Assembly: GCA_037447655.1 (NCBI GenBank)
Contig: JBBHKE010003455.1
Location: 791,560 to 855,559 of the forward strand
Reading direction: 5' to 3'
DNA length: 64,000 nucleotides
Source of the DNA: Zygnema cylindricum
Lineage: Eukaryota; Streptophyta; Zygnematophyceae; Zygnematales; Zygnemataceae
The notes below the pieces were generated by a model that did no database searches, was not told the origin of the DNA, and was given only the letters and a program-made list of their open reading frames with translations. Each line of letters starts with the position of its first letter. Positions within the stretch are counted from its first letter, which is position 1. The position numbers and the translations under genes were made by a program. Positions 11,678 through 23,478 of this stretch are shown here, piece by piece.

Positions 11678-13800
11678 TTAGCTTAGGGGAAGAGCCACAG
11701 GTTTGGTGATCATATCTGCTACGATCTCGCTATCTGGTCGGTACTCTAAACTGATTATTTTGTTTTCTACCTTCTCTCTAACAAAGTTGAGTCTAATGTC
11801 CATGTGTTTGGATTTAAAATGAGGTTTAGCATTGGCAGAAAAAGCGATTGCTGCCTGATTATCAAAAAAAATAAATTGCACACCACTCTTAAGGTAACCA
11901 AGCTCACCAAGCAAAGACTTGACCCACATCAATTCTTTTACAGCAAACCAAGAGGCCATATACTTAGCCTCCATGGTGGATTGAGCAATAACCTTTTGTT
12001 GTTTGCTACTCCAACAGCAAGCCCCATCACCTATATATAATACATATCCAGAAGTACATTTCCTAATCGGAGCATCACCATAACTGGCATCACTCCAAGT
12101 AGTGATGTCAGTATTCTCCCCACCCAAATGCAACCATAGATCCCTAGTTCCTATCAAATATCTAAGGACTATCTTAGCTACCTCCTAATCCTTCTTAGTG
12201 GGAGCATTTTGACTTCTACTCAGCACTCCTACAGCTGCAAACTAAATCCAGCCGGGTACAATTCATAAAATATATTAGGCTTCCCACTACTTGCCTGTAA
12301 GGAATAGTGTGCATGACCTTTTGTTCTTCAAAACTTAATTCCTCGTCTAAGACTATGACTATTTCATCCTCACTCCCCTCACTTCCCTTCTTTAACTCCA
12401 TTAGAGTTGTACAACTATTAGCTTTATCCATCTAAAATTTTTCCAACATGTTCCCTTTTGCTTCTTTTTGAGTCAATCTTATAATCTTTCTTTCTCGGTC
12501 TCTTTCTACTTCAATTCCCAAAATATATTTTGCCTCCCCCATATCCTTCATTTAAATTTCCCTTTAAGATCGGTTTTCAGTTTATTAATTTTTTCCATTG
12601 ATTTACTTAAAAAAAGCAAATCATCAACATAAAATGCAATAAATATAACACCTTTCTCATCTTCAAAAACATAGATTGAGTGATCTGAGCTGATTTAGAA
12701 ATATCGTAGACTGGTAAGAAACTCATCAAGCTTCTTATTTTACTGTCCAGGCGCTTGTTTGAAACCATAAAGAGATTTAATCAATCGACATACCTTACTC
12801 TCCTCTCCTTCCTCCACAAATCCTTCGGGTTGTCGCAAGAAGATCTCCTCTCCCAATTCTCCATGCAAAAAGGTTGTTTTGATGTCCATATGGTGCACCT
12901 CTATGTCTTTCGCTGCTGCCAGACTGAGAAGTATGAGGACGGAGGGAAAATCTGACGACCAAGGCAAAGGTTTCCATGTAGTCGATTCCTTCTTTCTATG
13001 TAAATCCTTTTGCCACTAATTAGGTTTTGTAACGCTCAATGGTGTTATCCGAGTTCAGTTTTAATTTGAAAACCCACTTACAACCGATTGATTTTCGGTT
13101 AGGTTGAGAATCCACCAGCTCCCAAGTATCGGCTGCCATAATTGAGGCCATCTCCTCATTGATGGCTGTCTTCCACCAGTTCCTTTCTGGACAAGTTATC
13201 GCCTCTCCATATGTCTGAGGGTCATCTTGATGAGATAGTTTTGTTGCCTTGTTATTAACCTATTTTTCTTGCAACCTTTTGCTACTTCTCCTTCCCCCCT
13301 CAAAATCTGTGGCCAGAATAGATGGTTCTCGTGGGTTCTTTCGAACAATCTCGGCTTCTCCCCTATCCCTTGATTCCAGCCCAATTTCCACCACGTCTTC
13401 CGCTTCGGGTAGAGTTGTCACTGGAGTTTTCGGAGCCGACTCCTTTTCGGTCTGATTTGTACCTACAAGAATGTCATCTTCTCCAAAACCTTGATATTTA
13501 GGAAGCTCAAAGTCATCGGAATTTTTTGACTCAAATCTGATTTTTACTGACTTTGTATACTTGAAGGGATCCACAGACTTTCCTTCATCCATAACTACTA
13601 GATGCTTTACTAAGATTATATCTTCCCTCTTTAGATCATAAACTTTATATCTTTTAACATCCTCATCATATCCAAATAAGTATCTCGGTTTACCTTTAGG
13701 ATTTAGATTCCAATTAGACCGATATGTATCTAAACTAAATACTTAACTACCAAAAACTTTTAAGTGAGATATGTCTGGATTCCGGCCGGTTCATCTCTCA
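11678..13800 (-). pseudogene. pol: Copia-2 linker-RT-RNase H pseudogene
   Basis: Read from high to low coordinates: an acidic linker (13592-13260, with MDEGKSVDPFKYTKS as in Copia-1), then RT. The stretch MDIKTTFLHGELGEEIFLRQ at 12967-12740 is clear, and the active site FYVDDLLF is at about 12610-12640. RNase H follows at 12431-12216 and 12157-11678, with TTWSDASYGDAP and QSTMEAKYMAS. Stops and frame changes separate the parts. The same domains in the same order occur in Copia-1. Confidence 0.9.
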
Positions 13801-13823
13801 TTAGGTGTTTGACCTTTTATAGC

Positions 13824-14864
13824 TTAAGTAAGAACTCTATTATTGAGGTAATTAGCACAGTTCATTGCTTCTGCCCAAAACCTTTTTCTTATATTCTTAT
13901 CCGACAACATACTTCTAACACTATCACTTAATGTCCTATTTAATCTTTCAGGTACCTCATTATGTTCCGGGTTTTCTGGAACTGTCTTTTGGTGTTGGAC
14001 TCCATCTTCCCTCAAAAAATCCTCAAACTGGTTAGAAGTATACTCTCCACCATTGTCACTCCTTACTCTCTTGATTAGAGTTTCATGGAGTTTTTCGCTC
14101 CATGCTTTCGATTTTCTAAAACATTCCTGAGCTTGTGACTTGTTTTTCAAAAAATACACCCTAGAATACCAAGACCAATGATCAGTGATAGTCATCATAA
14201 ATCTTTTCCCCCCCGGTGAGTGCACTTTGGCCTGTCCCCAAATATCTGTGTGAACTAAATCTAAAATATTTTCTCCTCTATAGGTGGTTGTTTTAGGAAA
14301 GGGTAATTTGTGTTCTATACCTTCGGCACATCCACTACGGTCATTTAGATTCTCACTCTCACCGAACTGAATCCCTTCCACCACTCCCATCTTTTTCATC
14401 TCTCTTAACTTATCTACATTCACATGCCGGAGCCTCTTATGCCACATCATTATATCATGAACACGAGCATCATAAATTTTCTTCTTTTCATTGCTTAAAA
14501 TCAGCCTAAACATCCTTTGGCTACCTTTTTCAGCAGTGAAATAGACTTCCTCCTCAAAACTAGCAGTAAAGACTCCTTTCGTAGTGCTAGTATCAAAACC
14601 CTTATCATCTAATGCAGACGTAGAGATGAGGTTTTTGGTCATCTCCGGAATAAACAATACATCAGAGAATGTAACTATGGATGTGTTTCCTTCTACTAAC
14701 ACATTCACATTTGCCGATCCTACAAGAGTAGTTCTGACTATCCTCCCATCCTTGTACTCTATTTCTACGGTGGGAATCTTTCTTATCTTAGTGAACACGT
14801 GTTTATCTTTAAACATGTGCATCAAGGCACCTAAATCTACAATTGAAACTGATTCACCTTTCAA
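13824..14864 (-). pseudogene. pol: Copia-2 protease-integrase open segment (346 codons)
   Basis: This is the longest open stretch of the element. It starts with the end of the protease region, where the catalytic triad is changed to D-L-G (IVDLGALMHM). The pre-integrase histidines are in MMWHKRLRHVNVDKLREMKK; the expected second cysteine pair reads CAEGIEHKLPF and appears to have lost one cysteine. The integrase core has LVHTDIWGQAK, ITDHWSWYSRVYF, SDNGGEYTSNQF and PERLNRTLSD. FWAEAMNCANYLNNRVLT ends the frame. Integrase would join cDNA to the genome, but the broken zinc site and protease make function unlikely. Confidence 0.9.
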
Positions 14865-15962
14865 ATTTCTACCTCGTTTGTCCCTTCCAACTCCTCATCC
14901 AATAGGAGCTCATCGTCCTCGTCGTCGGATTCCACCTCATGTACCTTTGTCACAAGGTCCTTTTTCTTTCCTCTCGGGGTTCCACCAGTGTGCCCCTCCT
15001 TCAACCGAAGCTTGGTTAGCTTAGTGCACTCTGCCATATAGTGCCCTGGTTTCTTACAAAAATGACATAAACCCTTGGGAGCCCTTAGTCCAAACTCGTC
15101 GATCAATTTTTTTTGCTCCCCCCCTCCGTAATTTCCGACTAGTCTCCGGGAATCCTTGTTCCTCCAATCGGTCCCAGCTGCCAAGGCTAGCCCACTCTTT
15201 CCTCCCCTTCGGATCTCAATCGTATTCTCCCGAACGAGAATCATTCCTACCACTGAGTTCCATATCCACCTTAGTCCGCCAAGTCCTTTACACAATTGAC
15301 TATGTTCTCGAACTCATCGGGTAACTTCATCAATAAACAATTAACCTTTTTCCTTTTCACTAAATTCTTTTCCAACACTCTCTAGCTCTATGAAAAGTGT
15401 AGCAAGCTCATTGCAAAAATCCAACATCTTCCCCCCTTTATATATATACTCCTTAATTTTCTGATCAACGAACTATTGTTGCTGAATCGTACCACTTCGA
15501 TACATCTCTATGAGAGCCATCCAAAGATCAGATGCCCTTTCTACCTTCAAATGAGGACATGCAAGCCCTTAAGTAAGATGGCGGAGGATGCAGTGTTTTG
15601 TCGCCATATTGTTAAAGTCCCAGGTATCAGTATCATTCTCCTTGTTCCTCGAAATATGTGACATGAATGCCAAACCTGTTGCTATTGTTGTGGTCGTCAC
15701 CTTCTCCTTTCCTTTGTCCACCACCTCCCTTTCCTTTGTCTCCTCTGTTGAAGATGGATTTGCTTTCGTGGTGAATCTGCTTCCTCCAAACCCTGGAGGG
15801 ATTCCAAGACCTAATGGACGCCTCACTTGTCCACTCACTCTCCCCAAAACCTTTTTTCGCATAGAGCTCTTGTCATCATACTTTCCTAATATATAAAGCC
15901 AATTCCATTAAAGATGGGTACCCTAGAGGGTGGGCCATAACCTGCAACTCTGAGACCTCCAT
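14861..15962 (-). pseudogene. gag: Copia-2 gag pseudogene
   Basis: Gag opens at ATG 15962-15960 inside the 5' LTR with MEVSELQVMAHPLG, crosses the primer site, and shifts frame near 15890. The frame 15862-15569 carries the gag core with ATKHCILRHLT, homologous to Copia-1. The zinc-knuckle part lies at 15295-14861, with an intact CX2CX4HX4C motif CHFCKKPGHYMAEC, followed by basic residues and an acidic tail. Stops between the two frames break the gene. Confidence 0.87.
15930..15942 (-). other. Copia-2 primer binding site, half-tRNA iMet type
   Basis: On the minus strand GGTTATGGCCCAC follows the 5' LTR. It equals the complement of the initiator tRNA-Met anticodon arm (GGTTATGGGCCCAC) minus one G. 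Confidence 0.78.
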
Positions 15963-17007
15963 AGATCCTCAGAATGGACAGCTTGCTAGAAGCCTCTAGA
16001 ATAAGCCTGACCCCTTTGTATTTCAAGAAGAATAAATGCCACCCTGGCTGAAAAAAACCCTGAACACCTATACCCTTGTGAAGGCAAGACTCCCTTGAGT
16101 CGATAGCAAAAAGAATCTCTGAATTTGCTCACCTGAGCAGTAAGTTATGGAGGGTCAAAGTTTTCCTTTTGAACAGAAGCTGTGTGGGAGAGAGGGTCCT
16201 ATCTACCAAATTTTTTGAAGTCCTATCTCTCTCTAAAACTCTATCTACTGATGTACGGCACGAATCGTTTTATACTGCCGTACACAAAAGTACAGCTGTC
16301 GATGTACTTTCTGTACCAATATTGTACGACATGGCCTAAATGTCGACACATGTCATATCCGGATTTAGTCCCGTAATCCCCAGAGATGCCGCGATCAAAT
16401 GTAAATGTGCCACGTGTCATCCGATGTGGAGATGACCACAAACCGCCAAAATTCTCTTTCCCGATCTCGGCATTCTTTCCGGTTGTCCGATTGAATGCAG
16501 ATTTCGATCGTAGCCATCATAAATACTTGCGCGATATTTGTTTCGTTTAAAGAAACAAATGGGCGGTACTCGTTTCTTATTCGTTCCGTATACCGTACTT
16601 TTATATAACTGAATCTATGTATCCACAAAAACTGTTGTCGTTAAATGAATTTTCCTACGTGGTAACATTTAAATAACTAACAAACCCTATAACATGTAAC
16701 TCTAGTCCTACACTTAATGGATAAGTCTACCGGCTACCGGTGGCTTTATCGAACAGCAGGTACAAGGATCAAATCATGGATTCGACATCTCCCCTCTTAG
16801 TAAATAAACTACCTATGCGTAAACCAACTAGTCTATTTCTCGTAAACCTGTGGATAGCCTAGGTAGCCATGGCTCTAGCTTCCTCTCCATCTTGTGACTG
16901 CAACAAGTGTGGTAGTTGGAGAGAGAAGTTAGAGGCAGACTGCCTTGGCTTCTTTCTGCATTTCATTTTAGACCTAGAAAATACTAAAAAAACCATCAAT
17001 TTCTACA
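15943..17007 (-). repeat. Copia-2 5' LTR (1065 bp)
   Basis: It pairs with 10556-11620. Its 3' end holds the gag ATG 20 nt from the boundary. A 41-bp piece of the same LTR family reappears at the right edge of the window (63960-64000). Confidence 0.93.
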
Positions 17008-17765
17008 AGGCGTAGCCGTCAGCTCTAACTGGTCTGTCATATGAGTTTGTTAGACTACATAGGGTTTGATTTCTTTTTAAACTGTGTTTTTGTACTTTAA
17101 TCCTATTAACGAGATTACAGATAAAGAACATGGAAGAAGAGTTACAATAAAGTGCAAACACGAACAGGCACGAAATAAATGTATTGGACATTTGTTTTCA
17201 ACGGCTAGTATTAAAAGGCGGTTTCGATTCGCTGGCACATATCACCTTCGAGATCACGGAATGGCCACTTTGACGTTTCTCGAGCGTGACATGACATGGC
17301 GCCACGTGGCAAGATAACATTAGGAAGCAGGAATCGCGGGGAGCATGAGGACAGTCCGAATGAGAGAGATGTCCACTCCAGGGCCTTGTTGTACATAGGT
17401 CGTACAAAAAAGACATCGACTATGGTACCTTTCTGTACTGTACAATCTTTTGATCGGAGCGTACTTCAGTAGATGAGGGTTGTGAGAGGAGTTTAGGACT
17501 TAGAGGATTTAGGAGGTAGCCACCACTCTCCGAGTGAGCTTGTATAAATATTGACATCTTTCCCACTTCATAACTTATCCCCTGGTTAGGCGTTTTCTGC
17601 GATTCTTTTTGGTGTGAACTCAAGGGAGTCTAGACTGCATAGGGATGCATTAATAATGTCTATTTGCTTGCTAAGGTAGTAGTGGTCTTAGCTGAAATTG
17701 GGTTAGTTCAAAACTACCTCGAGGCTTTTTGAATTATGTAGTCTAATGGGGGATACATAATTACA
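17008..17765 (+). repeat. Copia-1 3' LTR, right part
   Basis: The sequence AGGCGTAGCCGTCAGCTCTAA resumes the Copia-1 LTR at the point matching 4816 in the 5' LTR and ends ATTACA, followed by the ATGTT duplication at 17766-17770. Confidence 0.9.
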
Positions 17766-17770
17766 ATGTT

Positions 17771-20266
17771 TTACTTGGCAGAGAGAGGGCGTGAGTCACC
17801 TTGAAGGACTTCTCTTCTAGGAAATGTCACTCATTAGTGGAGACCTCTGTTTGAGAGATATTCCGCACAACTAAACAAAGAAACAAATTGTTTGCAATCA
17901 GACAAACCATTTCTTTTCGTATTCTCCCCCTAGTGCAAAAATATTTTGGAAAACGTTTGATGCATGTTATAAAGTTTTACTATTTTTGGATGGACTATTA
18001 ATATAAATAATATTTCCTCCCGAGACGATTTTTTTCAAAGTTTGAAGATAAGGTGGTGTGACGTGGAAAAGGCTCGAAAAGATAATAGGGACAAATTGGA
18101 GTACATTCAAAGTTTCAAGGGGACGCAAAATGTACTTTGGTACTCACCCATTTTCAGTACAGCATAATATTTTCTCGTTGCAAGTCATGTTTTTTGTGAA
18201 AACGACAGAAAATTACACTTACTTTAACACAAAGGCACACGGCCTAAGCCTGGTCTTAGGATTACTAAAAACCGCGTGATGGACAAGAGGTCGAATTGTT
18301 TACGATTGGTTGAAAATGTTACATTCCAAAGTTGAGAGTACACATTTGTCTTTTTCCTATCATAACTAATGTCCTCGTGATTCTATTTTTATTATTTTGG
18401 CAATTTTTTATATGCAAAAGTTTTCTCAATATATCATATTAATTCACAAGCATATATTCTAAAAAAAAAGTTAAATTGGTAGAAAATAAAACTAAATAAG
18501 TATATGAAAAAAACAATTGGAAAAAAAACTAGCAATACCCATTGTACCTTTTTTAATGGGTAACTTAGTTTTTGGACGAAAGAAGGTACTATTTAACATA
18601 AAATTTGTTGGGACAAATAGAGCACACCCCAAACTTTATCACACGGCACCACGAACAATTTTTTCCTCGATTTTGTGCATGATAACCGAGAATGGATAAA
18701 CTACAAGATAAAACCGAGGTCGTGACTTTTACACAAGACAGAATGGTAGAAAGGCGCGGCAAATTGTGAAGGTCAAAACAATTCAAACAGAATGAAAAGA
18801 AGGTGTAGCAAACTTTGAAGGTGGGAGCATCACAAGATAATTTTGGTGGACTCGCATCCACCCATGGCGGAAGGCACATAGTCTAGAAAGGTGGTCGTCC
18901 ATTAGAGGAAAAGTGGGGCTATTTACTGGTCGCCGTACCTTTTCGTACAACTTTGTACCATTTTATTTTCTCTCAGACGACACATGTTTACTAGGAGATG
19001 TTTATTACATACGTGTTAGGATACTCCAAGTGTGTAAGCGTAAAGCATGAACGTTGGATGTTTCGCTTTTTCATATCTGCGGAGTAATCGCGCAAATCAT
19101 GCAATGTGTGGATAGTCTCTGTGCCAGGGCACTTGCTTCACACTGGACGCGGACCATTGGTACACGTGAAAAAGCGACAAAATTTCCACGACGAACGCGC
19201 AATGTCAGGCCTACACGTCATACAGACCATTTGCCTCCTGCTATGATAGATGGTGGTCCACCAAAAGTATCCTCGCACGCTCCAACTAACATATACTAAT
19301 CTTCAAAGTTTGTCGCGCCTTTTTGCTATTCTGTTTCGAAATTTTGATTTCCATTTTCAAAGTTCAAATTTGGTTGCAATCTTTTCATACGATCATTAAT
19401 TACCGCTGCTGGTACAAAAGTTTTGTTCAGAATCTCCGTTTGAATGAGTTTACAAAATTTGAATACTAACCTATGTGGTAGAAACCAAATTGAGCCAGCG
19501 CAGGTGAGAGGTTGTTTACTGGCCCGGCATTATGGAAGACCCTACCACATAATGGAAGACCCTACCAATAAACAGTGCCAGAAGACGTGTTTGTACTTTT
19601 ACTCGGACCGTCTAATGGAAAAGAGGTCAAAGACGTGCAGGGATCTGATCGCTCATTCATCATGGATGTTCTTCAGTTTTCCACATGGACCCATTTTACA
19701 TTTTTAGTGTGTGACATTAGCCACACATTGAAGAGTTCAAAGGAATTATATCATAATTGGGATTAAAAAAATAGAGCAATACAATGTTAATCACATTTAA
19801 CATTTTTTTTTCAAAATGGATGAAATGCGGGCCGAGGTCGTTGGCATTTTATTTTATTAGCTTATGTGTTTTCCTTTTTTTTAAGGGAAAAAAAAATTAA
19901 TGTTCAAGCTTTCGCTGCTTAAAATAACGGTCATAAACTGCCCTTTTCATTCGAAAAAACCATGCGAATACATTAAAATTCAAATTTTATTTATGCCATT
20001 TGCCTCCACACTATTATTGGACAAAAGATAAGAGATGAAAAGCTTATGGATTGGTATGGTGGGGTCCTCTCGTAATTCCTTCCATCTTTTGTCCAATCCT
20101 TTTTCATATCTCTCTCGTTCACCCTCTCCCTCTCTCTATATTTTTCCTTTTCCCTCTTCCATCCTCTGTGCCCTTTGTTTTTTACTCTCTTTTGCCCTTT
20201 TCCTCTCACTCTCCCTCTTTTTTTCCTTTTTTTTGTTTTTATCCTCTCTTTTTTCCCTCTCCTCCA

Positions 20267-20268
<2 letters not shown>
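17771..20268. other. Intergenic DNA without recognised genes
   Basis: I see no gene. A 22-bp direct duplication (ATAATGGAAGACCCTACC) lies near 19528-19570. A fold-back is listed separately. From about 20095 the plus strand becomes pyrimidine-rich and grades into a (CT)n tract, giving false serine/leucine frames. Confidence 0.5.
18735..19345. repeat. Imperfect inverted repeat (fold-back)
   Basis: The segment around 18780-18870 (ACAGAATGAAAAGAAGG..., AACTTTGAAGGTGGGAG, TTTTGGTGGACTCG) recurs in reverse complement at about 19230-19345. The arms carry indels. The left arm itself has two related direct copies (ACAGAATGGTAGAAAGG near 18738 and ACAGAATGAAAAGAAGG near 18787). A degenerate fold-back element is the simplest reading. 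Confidence 0.45.

Positions 20269-20342
<74 letters not shown>
20269..20342. repeat. (CT)37 microsatellite
   Basis: Uninterrupted CT dinucleotides run for about 74 bp, at the end of a longer pyrimidine-rich stretch. It directly abuts the broken RT of the copia fragment that follows. Confidence 0.97.
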
Positions 20343-20344
<2 letters not shown>

Positions 20345-23300
20345 CTAGAATCAAACTTTGCAACACGAGCAAAAGTCTCGTGGTAATCAACTCTTTGCGT
20401 TTGTAAGTAACCTTTCCCCACCAGGTGCGCTTTGTACTGTTCGATAGATCTGTCGGCGAACCGTTTGATTTTGAAGACCCATTTTGAACAAATAGCGCGG
20501 CGATATGGCGGCAAAGTACTGAGCGTCCAGGTGTTATTTCTCATTAATGATTTATACTCCTGAGTAGCAGCCACATGTTAGCGTCAAGTTGTTTTAGAGC
20601 AGATTTCAATGTAGGTGGATCGTGAACGTCAGCAAGGTTGGCGCGAGCCAATCTGTCGCGCATTTTCCAAGTGGGAATCAAAGTGCGTGTGCTGTGTCGT
20701 ACAGCAAGTTGTACAGGTGAAATAGTCAGTTCAAAAAATCAGATGTAGTCGGTGCAAAACCGTTTGGAACAAAACGACAAATGTCATCGGTGGAAAAAAT
20801 CCAGACGCCACATGAGATGGGACAGAATCTGCGGGTGATGAGACGGAATCTATTTGGCGTACACTATCGCTGTAGGTAAGATTTCTCGGAAAAGGCGAAT
20901 AGAAAAATGGAAGAAAGCATTGAAGGAATGAGATAATAGAATATAATTGGGGTGTTAGAGGGTTGTATGGAGTGGATATATCAAGATTAGGATTTAGTAA
21001 ATCAGAGGGGAAATCGAAATTAAACGGAGTGAGGGGAAAGTTTGGGATGAGTTTGAAGATTAGTGGCATTTCATTAAAGACAACGTCACGCGTGGTAATA
21101 ATACGACGAGATGAAAGGCATCAAATGTGATACGCTTTCGAATTTAGGGAATAGCCCACAAAGATTCCGCGAATGGAGCGTGCGCCTAATTTTCCATCCT
21201 TATTAGTGAGATCTTCATAATAAGCTTCACTACCAAAAATTTGAAGATGAGAAACATCGAGTTTTTTTCCGTGCTGTGCCTCAAATGGAGTTTTGTTGGG
21301 AAGAGCGGAGGTAGGCAACCTATTACGCATATAAGAGGAGGTTAGAAGGGCTTTGCCCTAAAAAAGATAAAGTAAAGAAGCAAAATGAAGAATTGAGCGA
21401 GTCATATCAAGTAGTGTGCGATTTAGCCGTTCGGCATGATCGTTTTGTTGTGGACTATGGGGAGAAGTAGAATGATGGATAATTCCATATGAGAGTAAAA
21501 ATCATAAGAAAAAATAGACAAATACTCTCCTCTATTATCAGTTGTTAATATTCTAATGTGAGAAGAAAAATGATTTTCCACAAGAGCTTTGAAGTATTGA
21601 AAATGAGAAAACACCTCAGATTTGTGTTTCATGAAATATACATACATAAAACGTAAATAATCATCAATGAAGGTAAAAAAAAATATCGTACCACTCATAA
21701 TTTCAATGCGCATAGGTCCACAAACATCGTTATGGATGAGATCAAGCGTGAATTGTGAGCGAGAATTGCTATAATAAAAAGGAAGCGTGGCATTTTGCCA
21801 ATGACACAACCATTGCAAAAATCAATCTTACTTTCATTAAAACTGTCAACTCCAATCACAAGGCATTTTTGAAGAGAAGCTAGACTAGTTCCATTTAAGT
21901 GACCAAAGCGAAGGTGCCACTAATGAAAAAAAAACGAGTTAGAAGAAGTAGCTATATTAGCAAAGGCAATGTCCTTAAAAAAACCAAGAACATAAAGAGT
22001 GCCTAATTTAGTTCCACTACCAATAGAAGTGCGAGTAGAGGAATAAAACTGAACATTTGTTTCGGTGATAATGCCATAACTTCCGTTACACAGGGCGCTA
22101 CTAGCTGAAAAAAGGTTTTTTTTTTAATTCCGGAACAAAGTATACTTTGTCTAAAATTATGGGAAGCGAATCGATTGTATTGGAGTTAAAGTGCACTTGT
22201 CCTACCAGGTTCGATGTCAGTATCATATTGTTGCCAAGAGAGATTTTTAGAGGAAAAGACAAATGAACAACATTTGTTATTAATTGAAGATGGCAACATA
22301 TATGATGAGAAGCGTCACTTTCAATGAGTCACTCACAGGTTTTACCTGATGTGGTGAAGGCGTACCCATAATCCACAGGCGAAATTGAGTTAGATATGAT
22401 TTGAGCAGATGCACTAACTATAGATGCGGAACCGATGGCTGTAGATGCGGAATCGACGGCTGTAGATGCGGAACCGACATTTGTAGCTGTAGATGTAGAG
22501 CCGCCAAAGTGGTCAGTTAGTCCGGAGGTCGCCGTCAACGGTGGTACCGACGAACGATAAAAATAATTCGAAAGATAAAAATAATTTGGCGCTGGATACC
22601 ACGGAGGTGGAGGACCGTACGGATAATTAAATGCGGCGTGCGCATGCGCAGGTTGACCGAAGTGCGTTGTCGCGACAAGGGGATTCGCAGGATATTTTTG
22701 GTTTGGATTTTTTAGCGCGACCCCAGCCGCACGTTCTATTTCACGCTTACGTACCAACGCTGGGCACGCATCAACCACGTGGTCCCTTTTTTTGCATTAT
22801 TTGCAAAATAGTAGAGATCATGTAATATTGGACGGTTTCTTCGAAACAAACGTTGTTAGTGCCACGCCGTCAGTAGTTAAGTTAAGTTTTTTTAATGACA
22901 ATCTTTTTTTCTCGTGCATCAATCGATTTGTTAGATATGACAAAGTGACGTGGGATGGGTCACTATAGACAGAACTTATGAAAGCGTTTAACAAATTTGG
23001 TAACCCACCCAAAATTGCACTGGTTAGCAAGTGATTGGACCCCATGAATGAAGATCACCATGGAATCAATTATAGATTTTTGTATATTTATGAATTGTCC
23101 ACGAAAGGCAAGTCGATCTAGCCACGTGGTCGTTTTGTACGCGGCACATAGAAGCGTCAAAGGTTCATGAGAAGTTGTCGCAGATCGGACAAGATTTGAC
23201 ACTTGACCGTCCAAAGTGAGAACAAGTCCAGAAAGTGAAGTGGCGTCCTTTTCGGTCCAAGCGACAACCGAAATTTGCGTGGTAGCGTAAGTGGTATCGG

Positions 23301-23478
23301 TGGCCGCAGGAAGGACAGAAATAGTGACGGATCCACTGACGTGACCCCAAATGTTTTCAGAAGTGAATAAATATTGCACATGAAATTTCCAATCATAAAA
23401 GTTTTTGCCCTGAAACTTTGAATTGGAATTGGATACAGAAGAAGGGTGAGGACCATAACCTATAGAAGGAGAAGCCAT
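20343..23478 (-). pseudogene. Truncated copia element Copia-E (gag to RT)
   Basis: Read downward from ATG 23478: MASPSIGYGP opens gag, with a copia gag core NFYDWKFHVQYLFTSENIWG. The frame shifts near 23010 and continues to 22818, then 22778-22329 (proline/alanine-rich). Integrase appears at 21818-21423 with LDLIHNDVCGPM, FTFIDDYLRFMYVYF and TTDNRGEYLS, then 21330-21121 (TPFEAQHGKKLDVSHLQIFG). RT begins at 20574 with NNTWTLSTLPPYRRAICSKW and stops dead at the (CT)n tract after YHETFARVAKF. RT active site, RNase H and 3' LTR are absent. It is a different lineage from Copia-1 and Copia-2. Confidence 0.85.
23446..23460 (-). other. Copia-E primer-site-like sequence inside gag
   Basis: Minus-strand GGTTATGGTCCTCAC resembles the iMet anticodon-arm complement (GGTTATGGGCCCAC). 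It begins 18 nt after the gag ATG, as in the other copia elements, but is read as GGT TAT GGT (G-Y-G). The presumed LTR boundary here ends TATA rather than the usual CA. Confidence 0.55.

Larger units (their letters stand above)
10556..17007 (-). mobile_element. Complete Ty1/copia element Copia-2 (6452 bp)
   Basis: It is bounded by two 1065-bp LTRs (10556-11620 and 15943-17007), reading TGCAAC...TACA on the plus strand. It lies inside the 3' LTR of Copia-1, which resumes at 17008. The flanks AGCGA and AGGCG do not form a clean 5-bp duplication. The proteins are close to those of Copia-1 (for example TKIRKIPTVEIEYKDGR against TKLRKIPTVEIKYRDGR), but the LTRs differ. A longer open integrase frame suggests less decay than in Copia-1, which agrees with it being the later insertion. 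Confidence 0.93.
4609..17765 (+). mobile_element. Ty1/copia retrotransposon Copia-1 (nested, decayed)
   Basis: The element starts TGTTGAAATC, ends ATTACA, and is flanked by perfect ATGTT duplications (4604-4608 and 17766-17770), so one insertion explains the whole span. The order LTR, gag, protease, integrase, RT, RNase H, LTR is that of copia. Two later elements lie inside it: a solo LTR at 7393-7775 and a complete minus-strand copia at 10556-17007 that splits the 3' LTR. Removing them leaves about 6.3 kb. Every domain carries stops or frameshifts, so the copy is dead. Confidence 0.93.

Noticed and set aside
20035-20574. Overlapping long frames on both strands around the CT repeat
   Set aside because: A dinucleotide repeat is open in several frames (SLSL or RERE). 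Only the RT part above 20345 on the minus strand is real homology.
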